Assembly: GCF_000420785.1 (NCBI RefSeq)
Contig: NZ_ATVP01000003.1
Coordinates: 62,001 to 126,000, forward strand
Source: Streptococcus hyovaginalis DSM 12219
Lineage (GTDB): Bacteria > Bacillota > Bacilli > Lactobacillales > Streptococcaceae
DNA length: 64,000 nt
Direction: 5' to 3'
In this document: in pieces, positions 42,830 to 51,456 of the stretch
Numbering within the stretch: position 1 is the stretch's first letter
Layout: every line of letters starts with the position of its first letter
Program-made: the position numbers and the translations under genes
Notes under the pieces: generated by a model
What the model was told of the DNA's origin: nothing
The model's database searches: none
The model's input: the letters and a program-made list of their open reading frames with translations, nothing else

Positions 42830-45553
42830 ATGTCTAAGAAAACCTACTGGAAAGATATTTGGAAGTCGATAGGCTCTTCTAAAGGACGCTTTCTATCCAT
42901 CATGCTGCTCATGATGTTGGGTGCTTTTGCCTTTGTGGGGCTCAAGGTGACGACACCAGATATGCAGCGCTCAGCAACGGCCTATCTTGATCAGCAAAAA
43001 ACAATGGATCTGACGGTGATTGGATCCATAGGCTTAGGAGATGCGGATCAAAAAGAACTATCAGCTATAAAAAACTCACAAGTTGACTTTGGTCAAATGG
43101 CAGACGTCACGATTAAAGATAGTGGTGATGCCATTCGTATCTTTTCAGAGCCTAATCAGATTTCTCAAGTCAAGCTTGTCAAAGGAAAACTCCCTAAGAC
43201 TCGCAAGGAAATCGCTCTGGTCTCCACCCTTCAGGATGACTACAAGTTAGGGGATTCTTTTAGCATCAGTCAAACAGATGAAGGGATTCTGAAAGAAGAG
43301 AGTTTTACGGTTACAGCTTTTGTCAATTCGCCAGAGATTCTTTCGACCACCAATCTCGGTACCTCAACAGCAGGTGATGGCAACTTGGTGGCCTATGCGG
43401 TGACTGTAGCAGATGCCTTTGATAGCGATGTGCCGACCTTGGCGCGAATCCGTTATAATGATTTGCAGGGATTGTCGTCTTTTGATGCGGATTACAAGGA
43501 TGCTCTAAGAGATAAGCAGGATCAGTTGGATAAGTTATTGGAGGATAATCCAAAGGAACGATTGGCTGAAATCAAAGCCGATCCCCAGGACGAGATTGAT
43601 AGCAATCAAGCCAAACTTGATGAGGGACGTCAAGAACTGTCAGACAATCAAAAACAATTGGATGAGGCTAAAAAAACCTTATCAGACCAGACGGATTCTC
43701 TTTCTCAATTGCCTCAAGAGCAAGCTCAAATGGCACAAGCACAGATAAAAGAGGCACAAGCTGATTTAGAGAAAAAGCAAGATGATTTGGACAAGGCTAA
43801 GGCAGAATTGGAACAACAAGCCAAGGACCTAGCGGAAGCACAAGCTGATCTAGATAGCTTATCGGAGCCAAGCTACTCTAGCTATACTCGAGAAACATTG
43901 CCTGGAGGTAATGGCTACGAGGTATACGACTCAGGTTCAGAGAGTGTAGCACAGATTGGTAACCTCTTCCCTGTTGTTCTTTATCTGGTTGCTGCCTTGG
44001 TAACCTTTACCACCATGACGCGCTTTGTGGATGAAGAGCGCAATAACTCTGCTATTCTTAAGGCCTTGGGCTATAGCAACCGAGATGTCATTCGAAAATT
44101 TGTTATCTATGGCTTGATAGCTAGTTTTACAGGAACGATTCTAGGTATTTTGGCAGGTCATTATCTTTTACCACCTGTCATTGCGGATATTATGACCAAG
44201 GATACCACGTTACCCAAGACTCAGTATGATTTCTTTTGGTCTTATAGTGTCATTGCTCTATTACTTGCTTTAGTTGCAGCCGTTTTACCTGCTTATCTCA
44301 TCGCGAGACGCGAACTTAGTGAAAAGGCAGCTCAGTTGCTATTACCTAAACCACCCGTTAAAGGGTCAAAAATCCTACTAGAACGTTTTCGTCTTCTGTG
44401 GGATAAAATGAGTTTTACGCAAAAGGTAACAGCACGCAATATTTTCCGCTACAAGCAACGCATGCTTATGACCATATTTGGGGTGGCGGGATCAGTCGCG
44501 CTCTTATTTGCGGGATTAGGGATCCAATCTTCCCTATCGCAGGTAGTTGATAACCAGTTTGGGCGTTTGACACCTTATGATATGATGGTGGTTGAAGATA
44601 AAGATGCTAGCAAAGATGAGCAAGAGAGTTTAGCGAAAACCTTACAAGGATCAGCTATTTCAGACCAACAAACTATCTCATTTGCCAATCTCTCTGCCGT
44701 TGTTCCTAATGAAAGCCAGCATCAAGCAGTGTCGGTATTAGTGAGTGACCGGTCTGATTTTGGTGATTTTATCCATCTTTACGAAACTAGCACTGGTGAT
44801 AAGGTTTCTATTCCTAAAAATGGTGTTTTGCTCTCGCAAAAGCTAGCTTCGTTTTACCAAGTTGACAAAGGAGATAAGATAAGCCTAGAAGATGCAGATG
44901 GTAAAGCCTTTAAAACTCGTGTGGCAGGTGTTATTGAGATGAATGCTGGTCACTATGTAATCATGTCTCAGCAAGTCTACCAAAAAGACTTCAAGAATCT
45001 AGAAGTCTCGCCAGCTCATTTGGTTAACCTCAAGTCGTCTTCTTCACAAAAGGTTAAAGATCAGGCTAGAGAATTGTTAACCTTACCAGCTGTGGCAGCT
45101 ATCGCTCAAAATTCCTCTCTTGTAGACACTGTTAACTCTGTAGTGGCTTCCTTGTCTGGCGCCATGACCATTTTAACGATTGTTGCAATCTTATTGGCTA
45201 TTGTCATTTTGTATAATTTGACTAATATTAATGTGGCTGAGCGTATTCGCGAATTGTCAACCATAAAAGTACTAGGCTTTTACAACAAAGAAGTTACTAT
45301 GTACATTTACCGTGAGACCATCATCTTGTCTATCATAGGGATTTTGGTCGGCTTAGGTTCTGGCGTTTTCCTCCATAAGATCATCATGGGCATGATTGGG
45401 GGTAATGACATTCTCTTTGGTACCCAGGTTGATTGGCTGGTATATGCTGCCCCTGTTACGGTAGTGGTAGTCATTTTAGTTGTTCTAGGCTGGCTGGTCA
45501 ATCATATCTTGAAGACGGTTGACATGCTAGAAGCATTGAAATCAGTTGATTAA
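42830..45553 (+). CDS. FtsX-like ABC permease with extracytoplasmic coiled coil
   Basis: 907-aa membrane protein with TM1 near residues 20-40, a long extracytoplasmic region, three helices (about 380-400, 430-455, 470-495), a second FtsX module beginning with TM near 543-565, and three final helices (about 775-800, 825-850, 870-893). Residues about 253-345 form a strongly predicted coiled coil rich in Gln, Asp, Glu and Lys, ahead of the first FtsX domain. Such permeases export or sense envelope-active compounds; the substrate is not known. Co-transcribed with the ATPase at 42119. Confidence 0.87.
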   Translation: MSKKTYWKDIWKSIGSSKGRFLSIMLLMMLGAFAFVGLKVTTPDMQRSATAYLDQQKTMDLTVIGSIGLGDADQKELSAIKNSQVDFGQMADVTIKDSGDAIRIFSEPNQISQVKLVKGKLPKTRKEIALVSTLQDDYKLGDSFSISQTDEGILKEESFTVTAFVNSPEILSTTNLGTSTAGDGNLVAYAVTVADAFDSDVPTLARIRYNDLQGLSSFDADYKDALRDKQDQLDKLLEDNPKERLAEIKADPQDEIDSNQAKLDEGRQELSDNQKQLDEAKKTLSDQTDSLSQLPQEQAQMAQAQIKEAQADLEKKQDDLDKAKAELEQQAKDLAEAQADLDSLSEPSYSSYTRETLPGGNGYEVYDSGSESVAQIGNLFPVVLYLVAALVTFTTMTRFVDEERNNSAILKALGYSNRDVIRKFVIYGLIASFTGTILGILAGHYLLPPVIADIMTKDTTLPKTQYDFFWSYSVIALLLALVAAVLPAYLIARRELSEKAAQLLLPKPPVKGSKILLERFRLLWDKMSFTQKVTARNIFRYKQRMLMTIFGVAGSVALLFAGLGIQSSLSQVVDNQFGRLTPYDMMVVEDKDASKDEQESLAKTLQGSAISDQQTISFANLSAVVPNESQHQAVSVLVSDRSDFGDFIHLYETSTGDKVSIPKNGVLLSQKLASFYQVDKGDKISLEDADGKAFKTRVAGVIEMNAGHYVIMSQQVYQKDFKNLEVSPAHLVNLKSSSSQKVKDQARELLTLPAVAAIAQNSSLVDTVNSVVASLSGAMTILTIVAILLAIVILYNLTNINVAERIRELSTIKVLGFYNKEVTMYIYRETIILSIIGILVGLGSGVFLHKIIMGMIGGNDILFGTQVDWLVYAAPVTVVVVILVVLGWLVNHILKTVDMLEALKSVD

Positions 45554-45586
45554 TTGAACATCATCATCTTAATATTTACTTACCAG

Positions 45587-45626
45587 GTTGAAGAAGGGCT
45601 CATGGGAACTTTTCTTCAACTTTTTT
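45587..45626 (+). terminator. Terminator of the ABC operon
   Basis: GTTGAAGAA and TTCTTCAAC form a 9-bp stem around a loop, followed by T6. Confidence 0.85.
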
Positions 45627-45829
45627 CATGCTCGAAATGCTTTTTCTTTTATTTTCTTGAGAAAGATGGACATGCATAGAGAAGCGATTTGTATAGCTTT
45701 ATCACCGTTTCATTATTACAAAAGTAACCACTCTTAAAAATAAAAATGTGGTTACCTGTTTATTTCTCAGAAAATCTATGTTAAAATAGAGTAAGATTAG
45801 AACATGGAAATATTAGAAAGAAGGTAGGT

Positions 45830-48574
45830 ATGACGAAAAATTATCAAAAAAAGCTTTCAGAGATCAAGGAGCAGTTTGCTCTTGATGTCGATGTCGGTCT
45901 CAGCACAGAGCAAGTGGAAAGACTTAGAGACCAGTATGGGAAAAATGTGCTAGAAGAAACGAAAGGCAAGTCTGCTCTTGAAATTCTTTTTGAAAATCTT
46001 AATAATATCATTGTTTACTTATTAGGCTTTGCCATGATTCTCTCCGCTTTTATGGGGGAATGGGTTGAAGCAGGAGCAGTTTTTTTAGCTCTATTAATCT
46101 CTATCTTGACAGGCTTCTTTGTAGAGTTAAAAGCCCAGAAGTCAGTGGATGCTTTACAGGATATGGTCAGCACGCATGTTACCGTATTACGTGATGGTGG
46201 GGAGACCGAGATTGATTCTGCGGAATTGGTTCCGGGAGACATCATCATCTTACATACAGGTGATGCCATCGCCGCAGATGGTCGCTTGATAGAAAGTAAT
46301 AATTTAGCAGTTATTGAATCCGCTTTGACTGGTGAATCCGAGGCTGTTGATAAGGATGCTGAAGCTACCTTTAATGATGACATTCCTGTCGGTGATCGCC
46401 TCAATATGGTTTTTTCAGGAACAGCTGTCACACGGGGACAGGGCAAGGCTATCGTCACTGATACAGGAATGGCTACAGAGGTTGGTAAAATATCCGACCT
46501 CATGTCCGGCAACAAGTCCAGCGAGACGCCTTTGGATAAAGAAATCTCTAAACTAGGTAAATCTTTAATCATCTTGGCCTTTATTGCAGCAGCATTGGTT
46601 GTGATTATTGGGCTTATCAATGATCAAAGTTTCTCAGATATTCTGCATATCGCAATTATTTTAGCGGTAGCAGCTATTCCCGAGGCTATGCCGGCTGTGC
46701 AGACCATTACCTTATCAAATGGGATGAAGACCATGTCACAACACCAGGCCCTAGTCAAAACCTTGTCGGCTGTTGAAACCTTGGGCTCAACCTCTATCAT
46801 CGCCAGTGATAAGACAGGTACTTTGACAGAAAATCAAATGATGGTCGAAATGCTGATCACTGCCGATGGAAAATCTTATCAGGTTTCAGGAACAGGCTAT
46901 ACACCAGAAGGCCAAATCAGCTATGAGGACCAAGTACAAGAAGTCGCTATTGATCAGATTTTTCTTCAAGAGTTTTCTGATGAGGAGGAGGACCTACTCA
47001 AAGCCAGTCTGCTTCAAGGGTTTTTATCAAGTAATGCTCGTCTTGAAAAAGCCTCCGACACAGAGGGAGAATACCTCATCAAAGGTGATCCGACTGATGG
47101 CGCTTTGAAAGTCTTAGGTTATAAAGCAGATCTTACTCCTGAAAAAGTAGACGACTACGGACTTGTCAGGGTCAATGAAATTCCTTTTGATTCTGAAAAT
47201 AAATACATGGCTGTGGTTTATCAGTGGCCAGATAGTAGCCACCGCTTTATCTTGAAAGGTGCTCCAGATGTTCTTTTAGATATGGTTGAACCGTCTGAGG
47301 CTCAGCTCGATTTTTGGCAAGATAGCATCGAAACCATCGCGGAAAAAGGCATGCGTTCCTTAGCTTTAGCTAGTGGTGAATTATCAGATGAGGATGTGGC
47401 TGCGGTTAAGGCAGACATGCCAGCTTGGCTAGAGAAAAATGGCCAGTCCTTAACCCTAGTCTCACTCTTTGGGATTGTGGATCCGCCGCGTAAGGATGTG
47501 GCTGACTCCATTCAACAGACCCAGGATGCAGGTATTCGTGTTAAGATGATCACGGGAGATCACCCTAAGACAGCATCCATGATTGCCAAAGACATTGGTA
47601 TCGCTAACTGGCAGAATACTATGACGGGTGCAGAAATTGATCAAGAACATGATCAAGCAGGTTTTATTGACCGGGTGCATGACACAGCAGTCTTTGCCCG
47701 TGTATCACCAGAAAATAAATTACAATTGGTGAATGCCTTACAAGAGCATGGTGAAGTGGTTGCCATGACAGGAGATGGGGTTAATGATGCACCAGCTCTT
47801 AATGGTGCTGATATTGGTGTTGCTATGGGGATTAGAGGAACGGAAGTAGCTAAAGAGGCTTCTGATATGATCTTGACGGATGATCGTTACTCGACCATTG
47901 TCGATGCTGTTCGAGAAGGGCGCATCATCTTTGAAAATATCAAAAAATACGTGTCCTTCCTCTTTGCCTGTAACATGGTAGAAATCAGTGCTATTCTCTT
48001 TACGATTATCTTCGTGCTTCCTATGCCAATCCAGCCGCTTCATATTTTATGGCTTAATCTCTTAATTGATGTGGGGCCAGCCATCGCCTTGGCTTATGAA
48101 AGCGCTGAAGAAGATGTCATGACCAAACCACCGCGTGATCCGAAAAATGGTTTGGTCAACAGGAACTTTCTGTTACGTATTATCATCAGTGGTTTAATCA
48201 TTGGTTTGGGGGCCTTTCTCCTCTTTAGCTATCTGCACCTCTGGGAAGGTCAGGATTTAGCTTATGCGCAAACAGCGACCTTTACCTACATGACGGTAGC
48301 ACAGCTTTGGCATATCTTTAATGTGAGGCGCTCCGGAGGATTTGGATTGGATCGCACTCTCTTTAAGAATAAGCTTTTAGTAGGTGCATTGATTTTCAGT
48401 CTTATTCTTCAAGCTGCTGCAATTTATCTGCCTTTCTTTAATACCGTTCTTCATACAAAGCCATTGCGTGTAGAGACACTATTAATGATTTTAGCTAGCA
48501 GTGCTGTAGTGACAGCTTTAATCTATCTTCTAACAAAACTTTTTAGACAGTTTCGAAAAAAGACGGTGTCTTAA
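45830..48574 (+). CDS. P2-type cation ATPase with an IPEAMPAV ion-site motif
   Basis: 914-aa P-type ATPase with the SERCA-like order: M1-M2, the actuator with LTGESEAVDK, M4 with IPEAMPAVQT, phospho-aspartate D327 in SDKTGTLTENQ, KGAPDVLL nucleotide-binding strand, GDGVNDAPALNGADIG hinge, and six C-terminal helices. The M4 motif has Ala-Met where Ca2+ pumps have Gly-Leu, so ion choice is uncertain (Ca2+, Na+, K+ or Mn2+ are possible). No riboswitch precedes it. A -10-like TAAAAT with an extended TG lies about 45 bp upstream. ATG follows AGAAGGTAGG. Confidence 0.87.
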   Translation: MTKNYQKKLSEIKEQFALDVDVGLSTEQVERLRDQYGKNVLEETKGKSALEILFENLNNIIVYLLGFAMILSAFMGEWVEAGAVFLALLISILTGFFVELKAQKSVDALQDMVSTHVTVLRDGGETEIDSAELVPGDIIILHTGDAIAADGRLIESNNLAVIESALTGESEAVDKDAEATFNDDIPVGDRLNMVFSGTAVTRGQGKAIVTDTGMATEVGKISDLMSGNKSSETPLDKEISKLGKSLIILAFIAAALVVIIGLINDQSFSDILHIAIILAVAAIPEAMPAVQTITLSNGMKTMSQHQALVKTLSAVETLGSTSIIASDKTGTLTENQMMVEMLITADGKSYQVSGTGYTPEGQISYEDQVQEVAIDQIFLQEFSDEEEDLLKASLLQGFLSSNARLEKASDTEGEYLIKGDPTDGALKVLGYKADLTPEKVDDYGLVRVNEIPFDSENKYMAVVYQWPDSSHRFILKGAPDVLLDMVEPSEAQLDFWQDSIETIAEKGMRSLALASGELSDEDVAAVKADMPAWLEKNGQSLTLVSLFGIVDPPRKDVADSIQQTQDAGIRVKMITGDHPKTASMIAKDIGIANWQNTMTGAEIDQEHDQAGFIDRVHDTAVFARVSPENKLQLVNALQEHGEVVAMTGDGVNDAPALNGADIGVAMGIRGTEVAKEASDMILTDDRYSTIVDAVREGRIIFENIKKYVSFLFACNMVEISAILFTIIFVLPMPIQPLHILWLNLLIDVGPAIALAYESAEEDVMTKPPRDPKNGLVNRNFLLRIIISGLIIGLGAFLLFSYLHLWEGQDLAYAQTATFTYMTVAQLWHIFNVRRSGGFGLDRTLFKNKLLVGALIFSLILQAAAIYLPFFNTVLHTKPLRVETLLMILASSAVVTALIYLLTKLFRQFRKKTVS

Positions 48575-48594
48575 AAGAGCATCGTTGTAACGAT

Positions 48595-48637
48595 TAGCAA
48601 TCCAAGTTCCTTTTTGGGACAAGGGTTGCTATTTTTG
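48595..48637 (+). terminator. Terminator of the second ATPase
   Basis: AGCAATCC (48596-48603) pairs with GGGTTGCT (48623-48630), one G-T pair, followed by A and T5. Confidence 0.75.
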
Positions 48638-48768
48638 ATGTCTCAATAGCTGAGTTAGTTTCCTTACAGTTTGAGGGTAATTTTCCCTCATTTTAACGAG
48701 GTAAGAAAAAAGAGTAAAAATATGCCAAAGAATGGGGTTTCCTCTTGCATTATTTTGAGATAAGGAGT

Positions 48769-48807
48769 ACTATAACAATATAGTAATAACTAGTAATACC
48801 TTACTAG
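48769..48807. promoter_or_regulatory. Two palindromes upstream of the F420-reductase-like gene
   Basis: ACTATAacaaTATAGT (48769-48784) and CTAGTAAtaccTTACTAG (48790-48807, arms of seven) are perfect inverted repeats within 40 bp and 21 bp before the start codon. They look like sites for a dimeric regulator such as a MarR- or HxlR-type protein; none is encoded nearby. Confidence 0.5.
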
Positions 48808-48827
48808 CTAATTTTAGAAAGGCGGCA

Positions 48828-49412
48828 ATGATTATGGCTAATATTACAATTTTTGGTAAAGGTAAAATGGGTCAAACCATTGGAGGCTTATTGGAATCTG
48901 GTGGTCATACGATTGACTACATTGACTTAGAAGGCTTGCAAGGTCGCAAAGTGGCAGACATTGTTATTCTTGCGGTTAGATATGATGCCATTGCTGGTTT
49001 GATTGAGGAAAATAAAGAGCATTTTGTTGGTAAGATTTTGATTGATATTTCAAATCCTGTTAACTTTGAGACCTGGGATGAGTTGGTAGTTCCAGCTGGT
49101 ACCTCATCAGCAGAGCAAATCGCTGAAGAGTTGCCAGATACCAAGGTTATCAAAGCCTTCAACACCTCATCAGCCATGATGCTCCAAACTAAAAATGTGG
49201 GTGAGGGACATATACCAGTCGTTCACATGGCCTCTGACCATGACGATGCTAAGAAAGTATTGACAGACATTATTGCTTCCACTGGACTTGATTCTGTGGA
49301 TGTTGGTGATTTGAAACGTGCGCGTGAAATGGAAGCTCTCGGCTTCTTGCAAATGCGCTTGACCAAAGATCAAAAAGTCAGCCCAACTGGTGGTTACTTG
49401 TTGATTAAGTAA
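48828..49412 (+). CDS. NADPH-dependent F420 reductase-like oxidoreductase
   Basis: 194-aa Rossmann-fold protein of the NADP/F420 oxidoreductase family. The nucleotide motif is IFGKGKMGQTIGGLLE (about residues 7-22), followed by VILAVRYDAI and DISNPVNFETWDEL. F420 is absent from streptococci, so the real partner is probably another electron carrier or a quinone/nitro compound; this is inference. Two starts are possible: ATG 48828, five bases after AAAGGCGG, or ATG 48834. Single-gene unit with terminator. Confidence 0.78.
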   Translation: MIMANITIFGKGKMGQTIGGLLESGGHTIDYIDLEGLQGRKVADIVILAVRYDAIAGLIEENKEHFVGKILIDISNPVNFETWDELVVPAGTSSAEQIAEELPDTKVIKAFNTSSAMMLQTKNVGEGHIPVVHMASDHDDAKKVLTDIIASTGLDSVDVGDLKRAREMEALGFLQMRLTKDQKVSPTGGYLLIK

Positions 49413-49483
49413 TGCCATTAAAGTGATGATAGGCCTCCATAGAGTTTGTCAACTCACTATCCTCAAAAGCTGCTGATAAAATT

Positions 49484-49534
49484 AGCTTAAAGCAAGGGTT
49501 CATTAGAAATTCTTGTTTTAAGCTTTTTATTTTT
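49484..49534 (+). terminator. Terminator after the F420-reductase-like gene
   Basis: AGCTTAAAGCAAG (49484-49496) pairs with CTTGTTTTAAGCT (49512-49524) with one wobble, followed by a T-rich run. Confidence 0.85.
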
Positions 49535-49544
49535 GGACAAGTAA

Positions 49545-49580
49545 AAACTCCTGAAAAGAGTTTATCCTTTCTAGGAGTTT
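49545..49580 (-). terminator. Terminator of the TVP38-family gene
   Basis: On the minus strand AAACTCCT and AGGAGTTT form an 8-bp stem followed by further T, 64 bp after the gene stop. Confidence 0.65.
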
Positions 49581-49643
49581 GGGGATTATATACTACAAAT
49601 CATAAGGGAATGCAGTTCGCTAAGGGACTAAAAGCTGAGGATA

Positions 49644-50255
49644 TTATAAAAAAGTGTGGTTAATGAATAACATACTTTGATAACTGATTAAGGTGTAGAG
49701 ATAAAGAGTTGCTGGTTTGGAGAGTAGTGTAATCCAGCAGAATTTTTTGAGAGACATTTTACTGAGTCCTGCGACCATACAAAGAAAATCATCAGGAAAT
49801 CCTGGCAAGACAAAGGCAGTTATCAGGAAAAATTCGAAGCCGCGTCCCTTGTCTAGTTTTGCTATATATTTGTCATAAGTGTTCTCTGAAACGAAAGATT
49901 TGGCGAATTTATCACCATATCGTCTGGCTAAGCAGAAACTAAGGAGCGATCCTGCAAAGATACCCAAAAAATTATAAATAAATCCATAGAATGGTCCAAA
50001 AACAGCATGACCGATAACACAAGTCATTCCACCTGGGATGATAGGATAGATTACTTGAATGATTTGCAGAAGAATAAAAATCAGAGGGCCAAAAATTCCT
50101 AAGTTCATAATAAAGGATTGGAAGGGACCTCCAATCGTAAAGAGATGGCTATGTGTTTTTATATAGTAAATACTTAACACAGTGATTATTATTCCTGCAA
50201 CACTGACTAGTTGAATCAATTGCCTATTGGACAAAGATTGGCTTGATTTTGGCAT
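49644..50255 (-). CDS. TVP38/TMEM64 (VTT-domain) membrane protein
   Basis: 203-aa polytopic protein of the DedA/VTT superfamily. The hallmark is the re-entrant region VIYPIIPGGMTCVIGHAVFG with GFIYNFLGIFAGSLLSF and the later FVLPGFPDDFLCMVAGLS; four to six hydrophobic segments are visible. Members are linked to phospholipid scrambling or polyprenyl-carrier recycling, without a proven substrate in this case. Single gene on the minus strand. Confidence 0.85.
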   Translation of the reverse strand: MPKSSQSLSNRQLIQLVSVAGIIITVLSIYYIKTHSHLFTIGGPFQSFIMNLGIFGPLIFILLQIIQVIYPIIPGGMTCVIGHAVFGPFYGFIYNFLGIFAGSLLSFCLARRYGDKFAKSFVSENTYDKYIAKLDKGRGFEFFLITAFVLPGFPDDFLCMVAGLSKMSLKKFCWITLLSKPATLYLYTLISYQSMLFINHTFL

Positions 50256-50383
50256 ACCAGAACCCCTGTTGACTTTCCGTATTTTAGATTATGATAACAA
50301 TATTACGGGAGTCTTACATCAGTCTTAAGGCTGAATAGTAGTAAGATTATTAAAAATAGATAGAGATGACGGATAATATGTTC

Positions 50384-50414
50384 AAACCCTAACCAAAATG
50401 GTTAGGGTTTTAAA
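50384..50414. terminator. Terminator beside the metallopeptidase gene
   Basis: AAACCCTAACC pairs perfectly with GGTTAGGGTTT around a 5-nt loop. It lies just past the minus-strand ypfJ-like stop; T-runs are short. Confidence 0.7.
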
Positions 50415-50419
50415 GGTGT

Positions 50420-51331
50420 TTACAAATCGTTATAAGAACCTTGGAAAGTTGTTCCATGGCTGATATCACCATATTGATAGCCTCTATCAAACCAACGTTG
50501 ACGCTGTTCAGATGTTCCGTGTGTAAAACTATCTGGGACTGTTCGACCGTAAGCTTCTTGCTGAAGTGTGTCGTCTCCGACAGCGTGGGCGGCTTGCATG
50601 GCTTCTTGGACATCTCCTTGCTCAAGTAATCCTTCACCTTTGACATAGTTAGCCCAGGCACCCGCATAATAGTCGGCTTGCAACTCCAAGCGAACGTTTA
50701 ATTGGTTGGCCTCAGCTTTTGACAATCCTTGGCGAGCCTTATTGTACTCGGTCATGGTGCCTAGTTCGTTTTGAACGTGGTGACCAACCTCGTGAGCGAT
50801 AACATAAGCCAAAGCAAAATCACCTGCTGCACCGTAACGGTTAGAAAGTTCATCATAAAAACTGAGGTCTAAATAGACTTTTTCATCTGCTGGGCAGTAG
50901 AAAGGACCAGATGAGGCTTGCCCAACACCGCAGGCAGTTGTTGTCTGATCAGTATAGAAAACAAGCTCTGGTTCTGTGTAGTTTCCGTAACCTTCTGCTT
51001 GAAACTGTTGATTCCAGTAATCTTCTGTAGATCCTAAAACCTTACTCACAAACTCTGCATCTGCATCGCTAACAGTGGTGTCCTTTTGTTTGGTGATTTG
51101 ATTGGACTGATAAGACTGACTATTACCACCTGTAAAGATCCCAGAAAGGGTGGCACCACCTCCGAGTAGGACAAGGAGAAAGATCATTAGGAGCTTACTT
51201 TTCCAAGATCCTCTTGAGAAGAGAATGGATAGGAGGGCGCCCCCTCCTACGGATCCACGACTGGTTCCATAAGATGGCTGACCTCGTCGATCGTCAATAT
51301 TTTTACTTTTACGTAAATTATCAATTTTCAT
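50420..51331 (-). CDS. YpfJ-like neutral zinc metallopeptidase
   Basis: 303-aa protein of the YpfJ/neutral zinc metallopeptidase family. A short basic, disordered N-terminus precedes one transmembrane helix (about residues 46-66); the catalytic domain follows on the outside. The zinc site is HEVGHH (in YVIAHEVGHHVQN) with a downstream glutamate in LELQADYYAGAW. FYCPADEKVYLDLSFYDEL is a typical family block. Substrate unknown. ATG 51331 follows AAAGGATAAGC. It diverges from rexB. Confidence 0.88.
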   Translation of the reverse strand: MKIDNLRKSKNIDDRRGQPSYGTSRGSVGGGALLSILFSRGSWKSKLLMIFLLVLLGGGATLSGIFTGGNSQSYQSNQITKQKDTTVSDADAEFVSKVLGSTEDYWNQQFQAEGYGNYTEPELVFYTDQTTTACGVGQASSGPFYCPADEKVYLDLSFYDELSNRYGAAGDFALAYVIAHEVGHHVQNELGTMTEYNKARQGLSKAEANQLNVRLELQADYYAGAWANYVKGEGLLEQGDVQEAMQAAHAVGDDTLQQEAYGRTVPDSFTHGTSEQRQRWFDRGYQYGDISHGTTFQGSYNDL

Positions 51332-51421
51332 AATGCTTATCCTTTACTTTTTCATCTACTGTCATTGTATCAAAAGTCTGTCTAAATAGGTCTCTTTCCG
51401 CCATGAAATACTAGGAATTTT

Positions 51422-51430
51422 TGTTATAAT
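51422..51430 (+). promoter_or_regulatory. Extended -10 promoter of rexBA
   Basis: TGTTATAAT, an extended consensus -10, 27 bp before the rexB start codon; the -35 is poor. Confidence 0.65.
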
Positions 51431-51456
51431 GAGAGCAGATTACTAATTTAGGAGAC

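Noticed and set aside
46015..46620. 201-codon minus-strand open frame
   Set aside because: It is antisense to the second P-type ATPase, has low-complexity Ser/Pro/Lys composition and no start signal.
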